Positions 1-5,537 of a DNA stretch of 5,537 nucleotides are shown piece after piece; the stretch's first letter is position 1; the number at the start of each line of letters is the position of its first letter. Made by a program: the position numbers and the translations under genes. The notes under the pieces are model-generated. The model was not told the DNA's origin, ran no database searches, and saw nothing but the letters and a program-made list of their open reading frames with translations. Source of the DNA: UBA3818 sp051881895 (GTDB lineage: Bacteria > Bacillota > Clostridia > Oscillospirales > Ruminococcaceae); assembly GCA_051881895.1 (NCBI GenBank), contig JBJEQT010000188.1:1-5537 (forward strand), read 5' to 3'.

Positions 1-318
1 TTCATCGATTTGATTCTGCCCAGTATTATTGCAATCATTGAGTTGATTGGTATTTTTGTGGTGACTGTCTCGGCAGTCCAGGGGTTCTATTATTACTTGC
101 GGGGGCTGTTTGGGTATAAAGATCACAATATCAAATTGGATCTGGCAAACGGCATGGCGACCGGACTGGAGTTTAAAGTGGCGGCGGAGATTCTGAAGAC
201 CGTGCTGGTTCGGGATTTGAACGAGCTGCTTGTTTTGGGATCGGTCATTGTCCTGCGGGCGCTGCTGGCCTTGCTGATTCACTTTGAGATGAAAAGCAGC
301 AAAGAGCACGACGCGTAA
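1..318 (+). CDS. DUF1622 family small membrane protein (5' end outside window)
   Basis: The reading frame is open from the first base, and 105 residues are visible before TAA at 316-318. A TTG at 10 could be a start, but no Shine-Dalgarno can be judged and residues F-I-D precede it in frame. The family normally begins a few residues before this segment, so the gene most likely starts just left of the window. The visible protein has a hydrophobic helix at the N-terminus (PSIIAIIELIGIFVVTVSAV), a tyrosine-rich amphipathic stretch, a central soluble segment, and a second hydrophobic segment (LLVLGSVIVLRALLALLIHF) before a charged tail ending in KEHDA. This two-helix pattern matches DUF1622 integral membrane proteins, whose function is unknown. 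It is followed by its own terminator, so it is the last gene of its transcript. The family call is by pattern recognition. Confidence 0.72.
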   Translation, partial: FIDLILPSIIAIIELIGIFVVTVSAVQGFYYYLRGLFGYKDHNIKLDLANGMATGLEFKVAAEILKTVLVRDLNELLVLGSVIVLRALLALLIHFEMKSSKEHDA

Positions 319-372
319 AATTTTGCCGGATAGCAGGAAAGCGAAAAGGTTCCGGCAGCGGCAGAAAAATGC

Positions 373-406
373 AAAACGGGGAGAGCGTTCAGCCTCCCCG
401 TTTTTT
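373..406 (+). terminator. Rho-independent terminator after the DUF1622 gene
   Basis: An 11-bp perfect stem pairs AAAACGGGGAG (373-383) with CTCCCCGTTTT (394-404) around a 10-nt loop, and it runs into six T residues (401-406). It lies 54 bp past the upstream stop codon and just before the promoter of the next gene, so it separates the two transcription units. Confidence 0.9.
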
Positions 407-433
407 GTGTAGATCGGACGAAAAAAGAAGATT

Positions 434-462
434 TTGCAAAAAATAAGGCGGAGTGGTATACT
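434..462 (+). promoter_or_regulatory. Sigma70/SigA-type promoter of the AbrB-family gene
   Basis: A TTGCAA -35 box (434-439) and a TATACT -10 box (457-462) are separated by exactly 17 bp. Transcription would begin near 469. This matters for the gene start: the longest reading frame opens at TTG 434, which is the -35 box itself and so cannot be the translated start if this promoter is used. Confidence 0.65.
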
Positions 463-482
463 AAAACAAGTTTTGAAAAAGC

Positions 483-488
483 AGGTGG
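483..488 (+). promoter_or_regulatory. Ribosome binding site deciding the AbrB-family start
   Basis: AGGTGG (483-488) matches AGGAGG at 5 of 6 positions and sits 5 nt before TTG 494. It lies about 14 nt downstream of the inferred transcription start. The other in-frame candidates are worse: TTG 434 lies in the -35 box, TTG 473 lies at the transcription start, and GTG 485 lies within this site. Confidence 0.6.
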
Positions 489-493
489 TCAAA

Positions 494-1531
494 TTGGTCA
501 ATTTGGGAATTACCCTGGTAATCGGTACCCTGTTCGGATTCCTCTTTTTTAAGCTGAAAGTGCCGGGCGGCATGATGGTGGGGGCGCTTCTGGCCGTATC
601 GGTTTTAAGTGTTTGCACGGATTTTGCCTACATGCCTTCCTACGCGCGCGTAGCGGCGCAGATCACCGCCGGGGCATTCATCGCCTGCACGGTGGAGAAA
701 AGTGATTTAAAACGATTGCCCCATATCATAAAACCGGCGGCGATCCTTTTAACGGGAATGCTGATTTTAAATATCGCCATGGGCTTTTTAATCCATGGAG
801 TGACGGATCTGGATTGGGTGACCGCTTTCATGTGCGCGGTGCCGGGCGGTATGAGCGATACGCCCATTATCGCGGCGGATATGGGCGGAAATGGCGGAAA
901 AGTGGCCGTTATGCAGTTTGCAAGGCTTCTGACCGGTATTGGGTTATTCCCCAGCTTGATTTTGGCCGTGACCAAACAGGAAAAAATTCCCCAGCGGGAA
1001 GGCACGGCAAGAGTAACTTCCGGCGGCAAAAAAAATCCGGCGGAATTTGCGCTGACAGCAGTGGTCGCGGGGGTCTGCGGCGTTATAGGGAAGTTGTCCG
1101 GTGTGCCGGTCGGAGCGCTGCTGTTTGCACTGATTGGCGTGATTGTGCTGAAACTTCTGTTTGATAAAGCCTATCTGCCCATGTGGATGAAGCGGGCGGC
1201 ACAGGTGCTTTCCGGATGCTATATCGGCAGCTCGGTCACCTATCAGGATGTGGCGGAGCTGAAAGACCTGATTCCCGCGGTGATTTTGCTTTTGCTGGGA
1301 TATATGGTCACTTGTCTGATCGTTGGAGGGATTATGGCCAAGGTTTGCGGCATGAGCCGGCGGGAGTCCATGCTGGCGGCGACGCCTGCGGGGGCCAGCG
1401 ATATGGCGCTGATCTCGGCGGATTTGGGGGTTCAAAGTCCGGATTTGATTGTTCTGCAGGTGGTGCGGATGCTGGTTGTCATTTCGGTCTTTCCGCAGAT
1501 TATCAATCTCCTGGTTCGCTTTTTGCCATAA
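494..1531 (+). CDS. AbrB family membrane protein (duplicated AbrB/YdiD-type domain)
   Basis: The predicted protein is 345 residues from TTG 494, a typical length for this family (PF05145), which is often labelled putative ammonia monooxygenase regulator or AbrB family transporter. This is not the DNA-binding AbrB. The protein is almost entirely hydrophobic helices and shows the family's internal duplication. Repeat 1 has a PGG motif near residue 24, a glycine/alanine-rich helix, and VPGGMSD at about 116-122 followed by TPIIAADMG. Repeat 2 has VPVGALL near 204-210 and TPAGASD at 297-303 followed by MALISADLG. The charged segment between repeats (KQEKIPQREGTARV, around residues 164-177) looks like a loop. 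Substrate is unknown; a transport role is inferred from the fold. The gene has its own promoter and a terminator 36 bp after the stop, so it is monocistronic. The family is well supported; the function is not. Confidence 0.88.
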   Translation: MVNLGITLVIGTLFGFLFFKLKVPGGMMVGALLAVSVLSVCTDFAYMPSYARVAAQITAGAFIACTVEKSDLKRLPHIIKPAAILLTGMLILNIAMGFLIHGVTDLDWVTAFMCAVPGGMSDTPIIAADMGGNGGKVAVMQFARLLTGIGLFPSLILAVTKQEKIPQREGTARVTSGGKKNPAEFALTAVVAGVCGVIGKLSGVPVGALLFALIGVIVLKLLFDKAYLPMWMKRAAQVLSGCYIGSSVTYQDVAELKDLIPAVILLLLGYMVTCLIVGGIMAKVCGMSRRESMLAATPAGASDMALISADLGVQSPDLIVLQVVRMLVVISVFPQIINLLVRFLP

Positions 1532-1567
1532 AACAGGCGCTTGCTCCGAAACGGATTTGTTATTTTG

Positions 1568-1599
1568 AAAAAAGGCCGCTTTTACAAGCGGCCTTTTTT
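1568..1599. terminator. Bidirectional terminator between convergent genes
   Basis: A 14-bp perfect inverted repeat (1568-1581 with 1586-1599) surrounds a TTAC loop. The G+C-rich core GGCCGC/GCGGCC is flanked by A6 on the left and T6 on the right, so it forms a core stem plus U-tract in either direction. It lies 36 bp past the AbrB-family stop and 33 bp past the convergent tcdA stop, and probably ends both transcripts. Confidence 0.9.
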
Positions 1600-1632
1600 A
1601 TGATATGAAAAAACGGCAAAATGCGCTGCTTT

Positions 1633-2382
1633 TCACTTTTTATTATGCGCAAGCTGGGTTTGGCCACCCAAGGCGATATCTTTGATCACCTCTCCGGCCA
1701 GGATCAACCCAGCGACGGAAGGAACAAAAGATACACTGCCGGGAATCGAACGCCGGGACGAACCGTCGGGGAGCGGTTCATCGGACGCGGCGGGCGATCG
1801 TGCCGGTTCCTGAGAGTAAACGACTTTGCAGTGTTCAATCCCGCGTTTTTTCAGTTCCCGGCGCATGACCCTCGCCAGAGGACAGACCGAGGTGCGGGAG
1901 ATATCCTCTACCTCCAAACGGGCAGGCTCCAGCTTATTTCCTGCTCCCATACAGCTAATGACCGGAATATTCTGCTCTTTGGCCAACTGGATAATGCTCA
2001 GCTTGGCTGCAACCGTATCCACAGCGTCTACGATATAGGAGCAGCCGGAAAAATCGTATTCCGAGGCGTTCTCCGGCAGAAAGAACACCGGATACTGAAT
2101 CACGCGGCAATCCGGATTGATATCGGCAATGCGGCGGGCGGCAGCTTCTGTTTTGAGCATGCCGACGGTACTGTGCAGCGCTATCAACTGACGATTGATA
2201 TTGGATATGGAGACCCGGTCGCTGTCGAAAAGGATCAGCGTGCCGACTCCTGCGCGGGCAAGCGCTTCTACACAGTAAGAGCCGACTCCTCCCACTCCGA
2301 AAACCGCGACTTTTGCCTTGGAAAGGCGCTCTACGCCATCCTCTCCCAGCAAAAGGGCTGTGCGGCCAAATTCCTCTTTCAT
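1633..2382 (-). CDS. tcdA: tRNA threonylcarbamoyladenosine dehydratase (TcdA/YgdL, E1-like)
   Basis: This is an E1/MoeB/ThiF-type enzyme that uses ATP to cyclise N6-threonylcarbamoyladenosine at position 37 of ANN-decoding tRNAs to ct6A. The start at 2382 gives 249 residues (MKEEFGRTALLLGEDGVERL), close to the usual family length. Visible motifs are the nucleotide-binding loop GVGGVG (29-34), an acidic strand end FDSD (52-55), the adenylation motif NINRQ (61-65) with K77, DAVDTVAAK (119-127), GAGNK (146-150), and CPLARVMRRELKKRG after residue 166, which is characteristic of this subfamily as opposed to ThiF/MoeB. An in-frame ATG nine codons upstream (2409) is rejected: it lies at the inferred transcription start and has no Shine-Dalgarno, whereas 2382 has AAGGAGG 8 nt upstream. 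The gene is monocistronic. No sulfur-relay partner (CsdA/CsdE) is next to it. Confidence 0.95.
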   Translation of the reverse strand: MKEEFGRTALLLGEDGVERLSKAKVAVFGVGGVGSYCVEALARAGVGTLILFDSDRVSISNINRQLIALHSTVGMLKTEAAARRIADINPDCRVIQYPVFFLPENASEYDFSGCSYIVDAVDTVAAKLSIIQLAKEQNIPVISCMGAGNKLEPARLEVEDISRTSVCPLARVMRRELKKRGIEHCKVVYSQEPARSPAASDEPLPDGSSRRSIPGSVSFVPSVAGLILAGEVIKDIALGGQTQLAHNKK

Positions 2383-2390
2383 GTAAACCG

Positions 2391-2397
2391 CCTCCTT
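2391..2397 (-). promoter_or_regulatory. Strong Shine-Dalgarno of tcdA
   Basis: AAGGAGG on the minus strand lies 8 nt before the ATG at 2382. It decides the start over the upstream in-frame ATG at 2409. Confidence 0.85.
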
Positions 2398-2411
2398 GTT
2401 GACTAACATTT

Positions 2412-2441
2412 ATCATAGCACATTCCCGAATCTTTTATCAA
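2412..2441 (-). promoter_or_regulatory. Sigma70/SigA-type promoter of tcdA
   Basis: On the minus strand, TTGATA (2441-2436) and TATGAT (2417-2412) are spaced by 18 bp. Transcription would start near 2405, giving a short leader of about 22 nt that contains the AAGGAGG site. Confidence 0.6.
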
Positions 2442-2512
2442 TCGTCTGCGAAAGATTCCGCAGGCAAAGGAATCGGTAATCTGTGCCGGGTATAGGTCAC
2501 GGCGGAATGTTC

Positions 2513-2548
2513 AAAAAAACGGGCCGCCTGTGAAAGGAAGGCGGCCCG
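2513..2548 (-). terminator. Rho-independent terminator of the 52-residue protein gene
   Basis: A 10-bp perfect G+C-rich stem pairs 2520-2529 with 2539-2548 around a 9-nt loop. Read on the minus strand it is followed by seven U residues (2519-2513). It begins 14 nt beyond the stop of the small gene. The stretch from 2442 to 2512, between it and the tcdA promoter, holds nothing I can recognise. Confidence 0.88.
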
Positions 2549-2562
2549 CTGGCTCGGCGGCG

Positions 2563-2721
2563 CTAATTTTTGCCGTTTTGCATCAGCTTTTCGGCGCATT
2601 GACGCAGTTCTTCCTCGGAATGCAGGGTGATGGCTGTCTGCTGAATGGTTTCCTGTACCCATGCGGGAAGAGATTGAAAATAGGCGTTAGACTTTATGTT
2701 TTCGGAAAAATTGGTTACCAC
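2563..2721 (-). CDS. Conserved-looking small protein of unknown function (52 aa)
   Basis: The GTG start at 2721 is chosen because AGGGAG (2734-2729) lies 7 nt upstream. The reading frame stays open to an ATG at 2856, but that start has no ribosome binding site and would cover a terminator hairpin. The protein has no signal peptide or membrane segment. It begins MVTNFSENIKSNAYFQSLPA and continues with WVQETIQQ, then SEEELRQCAEKLMQNGKN. The combination of a Y-F-x-S-L-P motif, VQETI and an SEEELR..AE.LM helix resembles short uncharacterised proteins I recall from Firmicutes, but I cannot name a family. Predicted structure is a compact helical bundle. It is monocistronic, with a terminator 14 nt past the stop. 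A good Shine-Dalgarno and a dedicated terminator argue that it is a real gene. Confidence 0.68.
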   Translation of the reverse strand: MVTNFSENIKSNAYFQSLPAWVQETIQQTAITLHSEEELRQCAEKLMQNGKN

Positions 2722-2744
2722 GGCAAGACTCCCTTTCGGATTTG

Positions 2745-2774
2745 ATTTTATGGTAGTTTGCACCATTGTCCCAA
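2745..2774 (-). promoter_or_regulatory. Possible promoter of the 52-residue protein gene
   Basis: On the minus strand, TTGGGA (2774-2769, 4 of 6 to consensus) and TAAAAT (2750-2745, 5 of 6) are 18 bp apart. An overlapping alternative -35, GGGACA, gives a 16-bp spacer. The transcription start would lie near 2738, leaving just enough leader for the Shine-Dalgarno. This is the only reasonable candidate in the gap. Confidence 0.35.
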
Positions 2775-2829
2775 TTTTATTCCTGCGCGCCCGTAGTTTT
2801 GCGACGTCGGGCCGGTCAATTTTTGCAAT

Positions 2830-2868
2830 AAAAAAGGACCCTCTTCGTGACTCCACGAAAATGATCCT
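2830..2868 (-). terminator. Second (distal) terminator of a tandem pair
   Basis: On the minus strand an imperfect 16-position stem pairs 2867-2852 with 2849-2834 or close to it, topped by a short loop. It contains two G-U wobbles and one A-G mismatch, and is followed by a run of six U (2835-2830). Read on the plus strand the wobbles become C-A mismatches, so the element is built to work on the minus strand. It lies just beyond the first terminator at 2885-2916. Confidence 0.72.
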
Positions 2869-2884
2869 TGATTATTTGGGCATG

Positions 2885-2916
2885 AAAAAAGCGCCGTCCT
2901 CATGGGTGGCGCTTTT
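2885..2916 (-). terminator. First terminator of the phage-derived two-gene unit
   Basis: A 9-bp stem pairs AAAAGCGCC (2887-2895) with GGCGCTTTT (2908-2916) around a 12-nt loop. On the minus strand it runs into six U (2890-2885). It overlaps the last bases of the TAA stop of the preceding small gene, so it is tightly fitted to that gene's end. Confidence 0.82.
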
Positions 2917-3145
2917 AGTATATCAAATTGTGCGGGATTTCTTTTACGTGTTTTTCGTCTTTCACTTCTATGCGTGAAATTTGGAAAGCATGGCGGCAAC
3001 TATTACACCACACCGCACCGTACCCCATACGCGATTGTTGATCGATAATTGAGTATCCGAAGTCGGTCTCTTTGCTTCCACATATGGGACACAATCCGCT
3101 TTCGTTATTTTTTGCAATATTCTCGAGATTTTTCAACCATTTCAT
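2915..3145 (-). CDS. Small two-CxxC (zinc-ribbon-like) protein; candidate immunity protein
   Basis: This 76-residue protein starts with ATG at 3145, 7 nt after a GAGGG Shine-Dalgarno. Its ATG overlaps the stop of the upstream MuF-derived gene as ATGA, so translation is probably coupled. It has two cysteine pairs, C19-P-I-C22-G and W-C47-N-S-C50, spaced as in a treble-clef or zinc-ribbon fold. Between them are FGYSIIDQQSRMGYGAVW and after them a charged, strand-like tail (ISRIEVKDEKH). It has no signal peptide or membrane helix, so it should be cytosolic. I do not recognise a named family. Its position directly behind, and coupled to, a MuF protein with a separate C-terminal domain suggests an immunity partner; a regulator or small phage protein is also possible. 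It shares the A+T-rich composition of the upstream gene's tip. Confidence 0.72.
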   Translation of the reverse strand: MKWLKNLENIAKNNESGLCPICGSKETDFGYSIIDQQSRMGYGAVWCNSCRHAFQISRIEVKDEKHVKEIPHNLIY

Positions 3146-4005
3146 TTCTTTGCCCTCTTTTTCAAGAGATTATATTGCTCGTCCTCAAACGAGTAGGCGT
3201 CCTCTTCCATGCTGTTTAGATTTTCTTCCACGTACTTTTTCCCGTATGTCTTTAGCTGCCATACATGACGTTTTTCGTGTAACAACGTTTTTACCAGTTG
3301 TTCCTCATCGATAAACGCGTTCGGAAATAAATCTATACGTCCAATATTATTATAGTCTGTGCTGCCGGTCATTGTCAACGATAACATAGACTCACTTCTT
3401 TGAATTTTTATAGTAATTCCAGATAGGTCTATGTTGTATTGTTCGGCAATACGGCGAACATATCTTTTTTGCATGGGTATTTTTAAGTTTGAAAACGCGC
3501 CGGTATTCGCTTCTTTTCGGCTGATATTACGAGCTAATACCTCTTGCTCTTCTACCCATTCCTCATAGGTCATATTCTTCGGCATGGGCTGGCCGCTGGC
3601 CGCCCAGTCTGCCGCGTCTTCCGGGTCATATTCGACCGTGGTGGATCTGCACCGCGGGTGCATGGGCGGGTAATTGACGCCGGTTTTTGCTTCCTTGATC
3701 GGGAAATGCTTTCCGTCCAGACTGGCGCAGATTTCGCTTGTACGGCTGTCCAAAGTCGCCACAAACTCGTATTCCTCCACCCCTGCCGCTTCATAGGCAC
3801 GGACGTCCGCCTGTGCGTGGAAATTGTTTGTCTCGGTACGAATCAGCGTTTCCGCCTGGTGGTAGCTTTTCCCCATTGCGTCGGCCAGGCTTTTGGACAT
3901 CCTCGCCACGCTCTGCCCTTGAATCAATCCTTGCGTGATTGTCTCGCGGGTGTTGAAAAGCAGCGCCCGCTTGTTGTTCGGTACTATTTCAATCAACAAC
4001 GGCAT
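3142..4005 (-). pseudogene. MuF/SPP1 gp7-type phage minor head protein, N-terminally truncated, with zincin-like C-terminal domain
   Basis: The open frame encodes 287 residues. Residues 1-125 match the C-terminal core of Mu F / SPP1 gp7 head-morphogenesis proteins: the helical ITQGLIQGQSVARMSKSLA, AETLIRTETNNF near 51-62, FVATLDSRTSEICASLDGK (81-99), and NYPPMHPRCRSTTV (111-124) with conserved C93, H116 and C119. The usual preceding 100-150 or more residues are missing. An in-frame TAA stands 6 nt before the ATG and there is no Shine-Dalgarno, so the 5' end is lost. Residues from about 155 on are a different domain. It contains GRIDLFPNAFIDEEQLVKTLLHEKRHVWQ, whose HEKRH (243-247) fits the HExxH zinc-protease motif, with possible third ligands in the following MEEDA (266-270). 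Known MuF proteins often carry toxin tips in this position. This region is A+T-rich compared with the MuF core. The fragment may still be expressed, but capsid function is not expected. Confidence 0.8.
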
Positions 4006-4042
4006 ATCATTTTACAGAACAACGAAGGGGAGCGTGTAAAAA

Positions 4043-5537
4043 ATGGAATATAAGCTGAAAAAAGATCACATTTCCGTTTGCGAAATCGCGTTTGATTCTT
4101 TTACCGAGCTGCCTGTTGAGAGTGATTTGCTGCTGCCGGACTATTGCCCGGATATTGTAAAAGTTCTCAAATGCCAGGCGCGTCCTGCTTTTTCCAAAAC
4201 CGAAGTCAGTGGGGACAAATGCATCCTAGAGGGAACCACTGCGATCACTGTTTATTACACGGGGGAGGACGGACGGCTGCGCACCAGCGAGCACAAGGTC
4301 GATTTTGGAAAGACGCTTGAGCTGAAAACCACACCGCGCAATCCAATGGTATTTTGTTCGCTGAAAGAGGATTATTTAAACTGTAAAGCGGTGAACCAGC
4401 GCCGTATTGACGTGCGAGGGTCTTTTACCGTTATGGTGAAAATTTTGTCCGGTACGGAAGAAGAAATGGTCAGTGCGGCAGAAGGGACGGGCCTGCAATT
4501 GAGCCGTCGGCCAACACAGTCCGGCGAGCTGGTTGGATGCGCTTCGAAAAGATTCACGGTTCGGGAGGATCTGGAACTGGGACAGGAAAAGCCGCCGATG
4601 GATTATATCATCCGGCACAGCGAAAAAGTGCGGACCACCGATTGGAAAATCACAGGGGGAAAAATTATTGTAAAAGGAGAACTGGAGGTCTTGCTGGAAT
4701 ACCAGCCTCGGGAGGATGGCGCACGGCAGACGGTGCAGTATCAGCTTCCGGTCAGTCAGATGCTGGAGGTTGACAGCGCCGGGGAAGAATGTATTTCTCA
4801 CATCCGGTTTGACCTGCTGTGGGCAGCATTGCATCCGCAGACCGATGCGGACGGCCTGACGCGCACTGCTTCGGGAGAATTTACCTTGGAATTGCGATGC
4901 GCTTTGCTGCGGGAAAAAACAATTTTTCCTGCGGTTGATGCATACTCTACACAGTATGAATTGCAGATGTCGCAAAAGACGGCATCTGTGCTGTTAAACC
5001 TCAACGCGATTCCCCAGACTTTCGATTTGGAGCAATCCGCACAGCTGCCGGAGTATCTGAAAGAACCTGTTGATTTTTGGTGCGAGACAGGGGCATTATC
5101 CGCCGATGTGCAAGAACAGACCCTTCTGGTAGGCGGGAAACTGCGATACTGCATGCTGGGCGCCGATGCTGACGGCGCACCCGTTTATTTCGAGCAGACG
5201 CAGGAGGTGGCGCAGGAATATCCATTGGAAACAAAAGCAGATCGCTATCTGCATGAGCTTTCCGTTACCCCGGAGGACTGTCGATATGAGATTCAGGAGA
5301 AAAATACATTGCAATGCCGGTGCCGGCTGCGAGTAGACGGCATGCTTTGGGGTGTGGCGCCCGTTTCTTTTATTACCGGAATCAAAGTGGATGAAACGAG
5401 GGAGAAAAAACGGGAGGATCAAAGCGCCATGACCATTTATTACGCCGATGCGGGAGAAAATGTTTGGAGCATTGCCAAACGGTATAACACATCGATCTCG
5501 GCTGTGATGGAAGAAAATGGGTTGGAAGATGAAGTCC
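4043..5537 (+). CDS. SPOCS (DUF3794) and LysM domain protein, 3' end outside window
   Basis: ATG 4043 follows an AAGGGGAG Shine-Dalgarno (4025-4032) at 10 nt. The frame stays open for 498 codons to the window edge. Three tandem SPOCS/DUF3794-type repeats are visible, at roughly residues 20-135, 180-290 and 335-450. Each carries a strand-rich pattern such as ELPVESDLLLPDYCPDI, followed by strands with alternating small and hydrophobic residues (for example KIIVKGELEVLLEY and LLVGGKLRYCML). After a charged linker (DETREKKREDQSA) a LysM domain begins at residue 463, with YYADAGENVWSIAKRYNTS and a further ISAVMEENGL. LysM binds peptidoglycan or related glycans. Clostridial proteins of this architecture are typically about 520 residues, so only a short tail is missing. 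They are found in spore-forming Clostridia and probably act in the spore envelope; that role is inferred. No signal peptide is seen, as is common for this family. Confidence 0.9.
   Translation, partial: MEYKLKKDHISVCEIAFDSFTELPVESDLLLPDYCPDIVKVLKCQARPAFSKTEVSGDKCILEGTTAITVYYTGEDGRLRTSEHKVDFGKTLELKTTPRNPMVFCSLKEDYLNCKAVNQRRIDVRGSFTVMVKILSGTEEEMVSAAEGTGLQLSRRPTQSGELVGCASKRFTVREDLELGQEKPPMDYIIRHSEKVRTTDWKITGGKIIVKGELEVLLEYQPREDGARQTVQYQLPVSQMLEVDSAGEECISHIRFDLLWAALHPQTDADGLTRTASGEFTLELRCALLREKTIFPAVDAYSTQYELQMSQKTASVLLNLNAIPQTFDLEQSAQLPEYLKEPVDFWCETGALSADVQEQTLLVGGKLRYCMLGADADGAPVYFEQTQEVAQEYPLETKADRYLHELSVTPEDCRYEIQEKNTLQCRCRLRVDGMLWGVAPVSFITGIKVDETREKKREDQSAMTIYYADAGENVWSIAKRYNTSISAVMEENGLEDEV

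Noticed and set aside
325..356. Inverted repeat GCCGGA/TCCGGC after the DUF1622 gene
   Set aside because: It has only 6 bp of stem, a 20-nt loop and no U-tract, and a much better terminator follows immediately.
944..1435. 163-residue open frame on the minus strand
   Set aside because: It is antisense to the AbrB-family gene, has no domain, and is rich in H, R and Q as shadow frames usually are.
1621..2406. 261-residue open frame on the plus strand
   Set aside because: It is the antisense of tcdA, whose protein motifs are unmistakable on the other strand.
2383..2409. In-frame ATG at 2409 as the tcdA start, adding nine residues
   Set aside because: It lies at the inferred transcription start, lacks a Shine-Dalgarno, and the next ATG at 2382 has AAGGAGG at the right distance.
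2722..2856. Extended 97-residue version of the small minus-strand protein starting at 2856
   Set aside because: The extra part runs through a terminator hairpin and U-tract, has no ribosome binding site, and reads as low-complexity basic sequence; the GTG at 2721 is better supported.
2383..4042. Phage attachment-site direct repeats flanking the remnant
   Set aside because: No convincing repeated core was seen by eye at the two edges, and there is no tRNA gene or integrase in the window to anchor one.
4376..4975. 199-residue open frame on the minus strand
   Set aside because: It is opposite the well-supported SPOCS-LysM gene, has no recognisable domain, and has a cysteine/arginine/phenylalanine-rich composition typical of an antisense shadow.

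Overview
The window reads as chromosomal DNA of a spore-forming Clostridia-type Firmicute. The main pointers are a SPOCS/DUF3794-LysM protein, strong AGGAGG-like ribosome binding sites, frequent TTG/GTG starts, and many short G+C-rich hairpins followed by U-tracts. The moderate G+C and the gene types suggest an Oscillospiraceae-like lineage, but that is inference; no rRNA or marker gene is present to fix it.

Layout, left to right. (1) Positions 1-318 (+) hold the end of a small DUF1622-type membrane protein, followed by a terminator. (2) A sigma70-type promoter near 434-462 drives an AbrB-family membrane protein on + (best start TTG 494, end 1531). (3) A strong hairpin at 1568-1599 with U-tracts on both strands separates it from the convergent tcdA gene (2382 to 1633, -), an E1-like enzyme that cyclises t6A37 of tRNA. 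tcdA has its own promoter and Shine-Dalgarno. (4) A 52-residue soluble protein of unknown function is encoded at 2721-2563 (-), ending in a clear terminator. (5) Positions 4005-2915 (-) hold a phage-derived island. It contains the C-terminal part of a MuF/SPP1 gp7-type minor head protein whose tail carries an HEKRH zincin-like motif. A 76-residue protein with two CxxC pairs is coupled to it by an ATGA overlap. Two consecutive minus-strand terminators follow. (6) A 37-bp gap then separates the island from a divergent SPOCS (DUF3794)-LysM protein starting at 4043 (+) and running off the right edge.

The housekeeping genes are single-gene transcription units, each insulated by a terminator; no multi-gene pathway is visible. 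The most interesting part is the phage-derived pair. The capsid-derived half of the larger gene is G+C-rich, while its C-terminal tip and the coupled small gene are clearly A+T-rich. No other capsid, portal, terminase or integrase gene is present. This is the architecture expected of a MuF-linked polymorphic toxin tip with an immunity gene, kept as an orphan after prophage decay. The toxin/immunity assignment is inference from architecture, not from recognised families.
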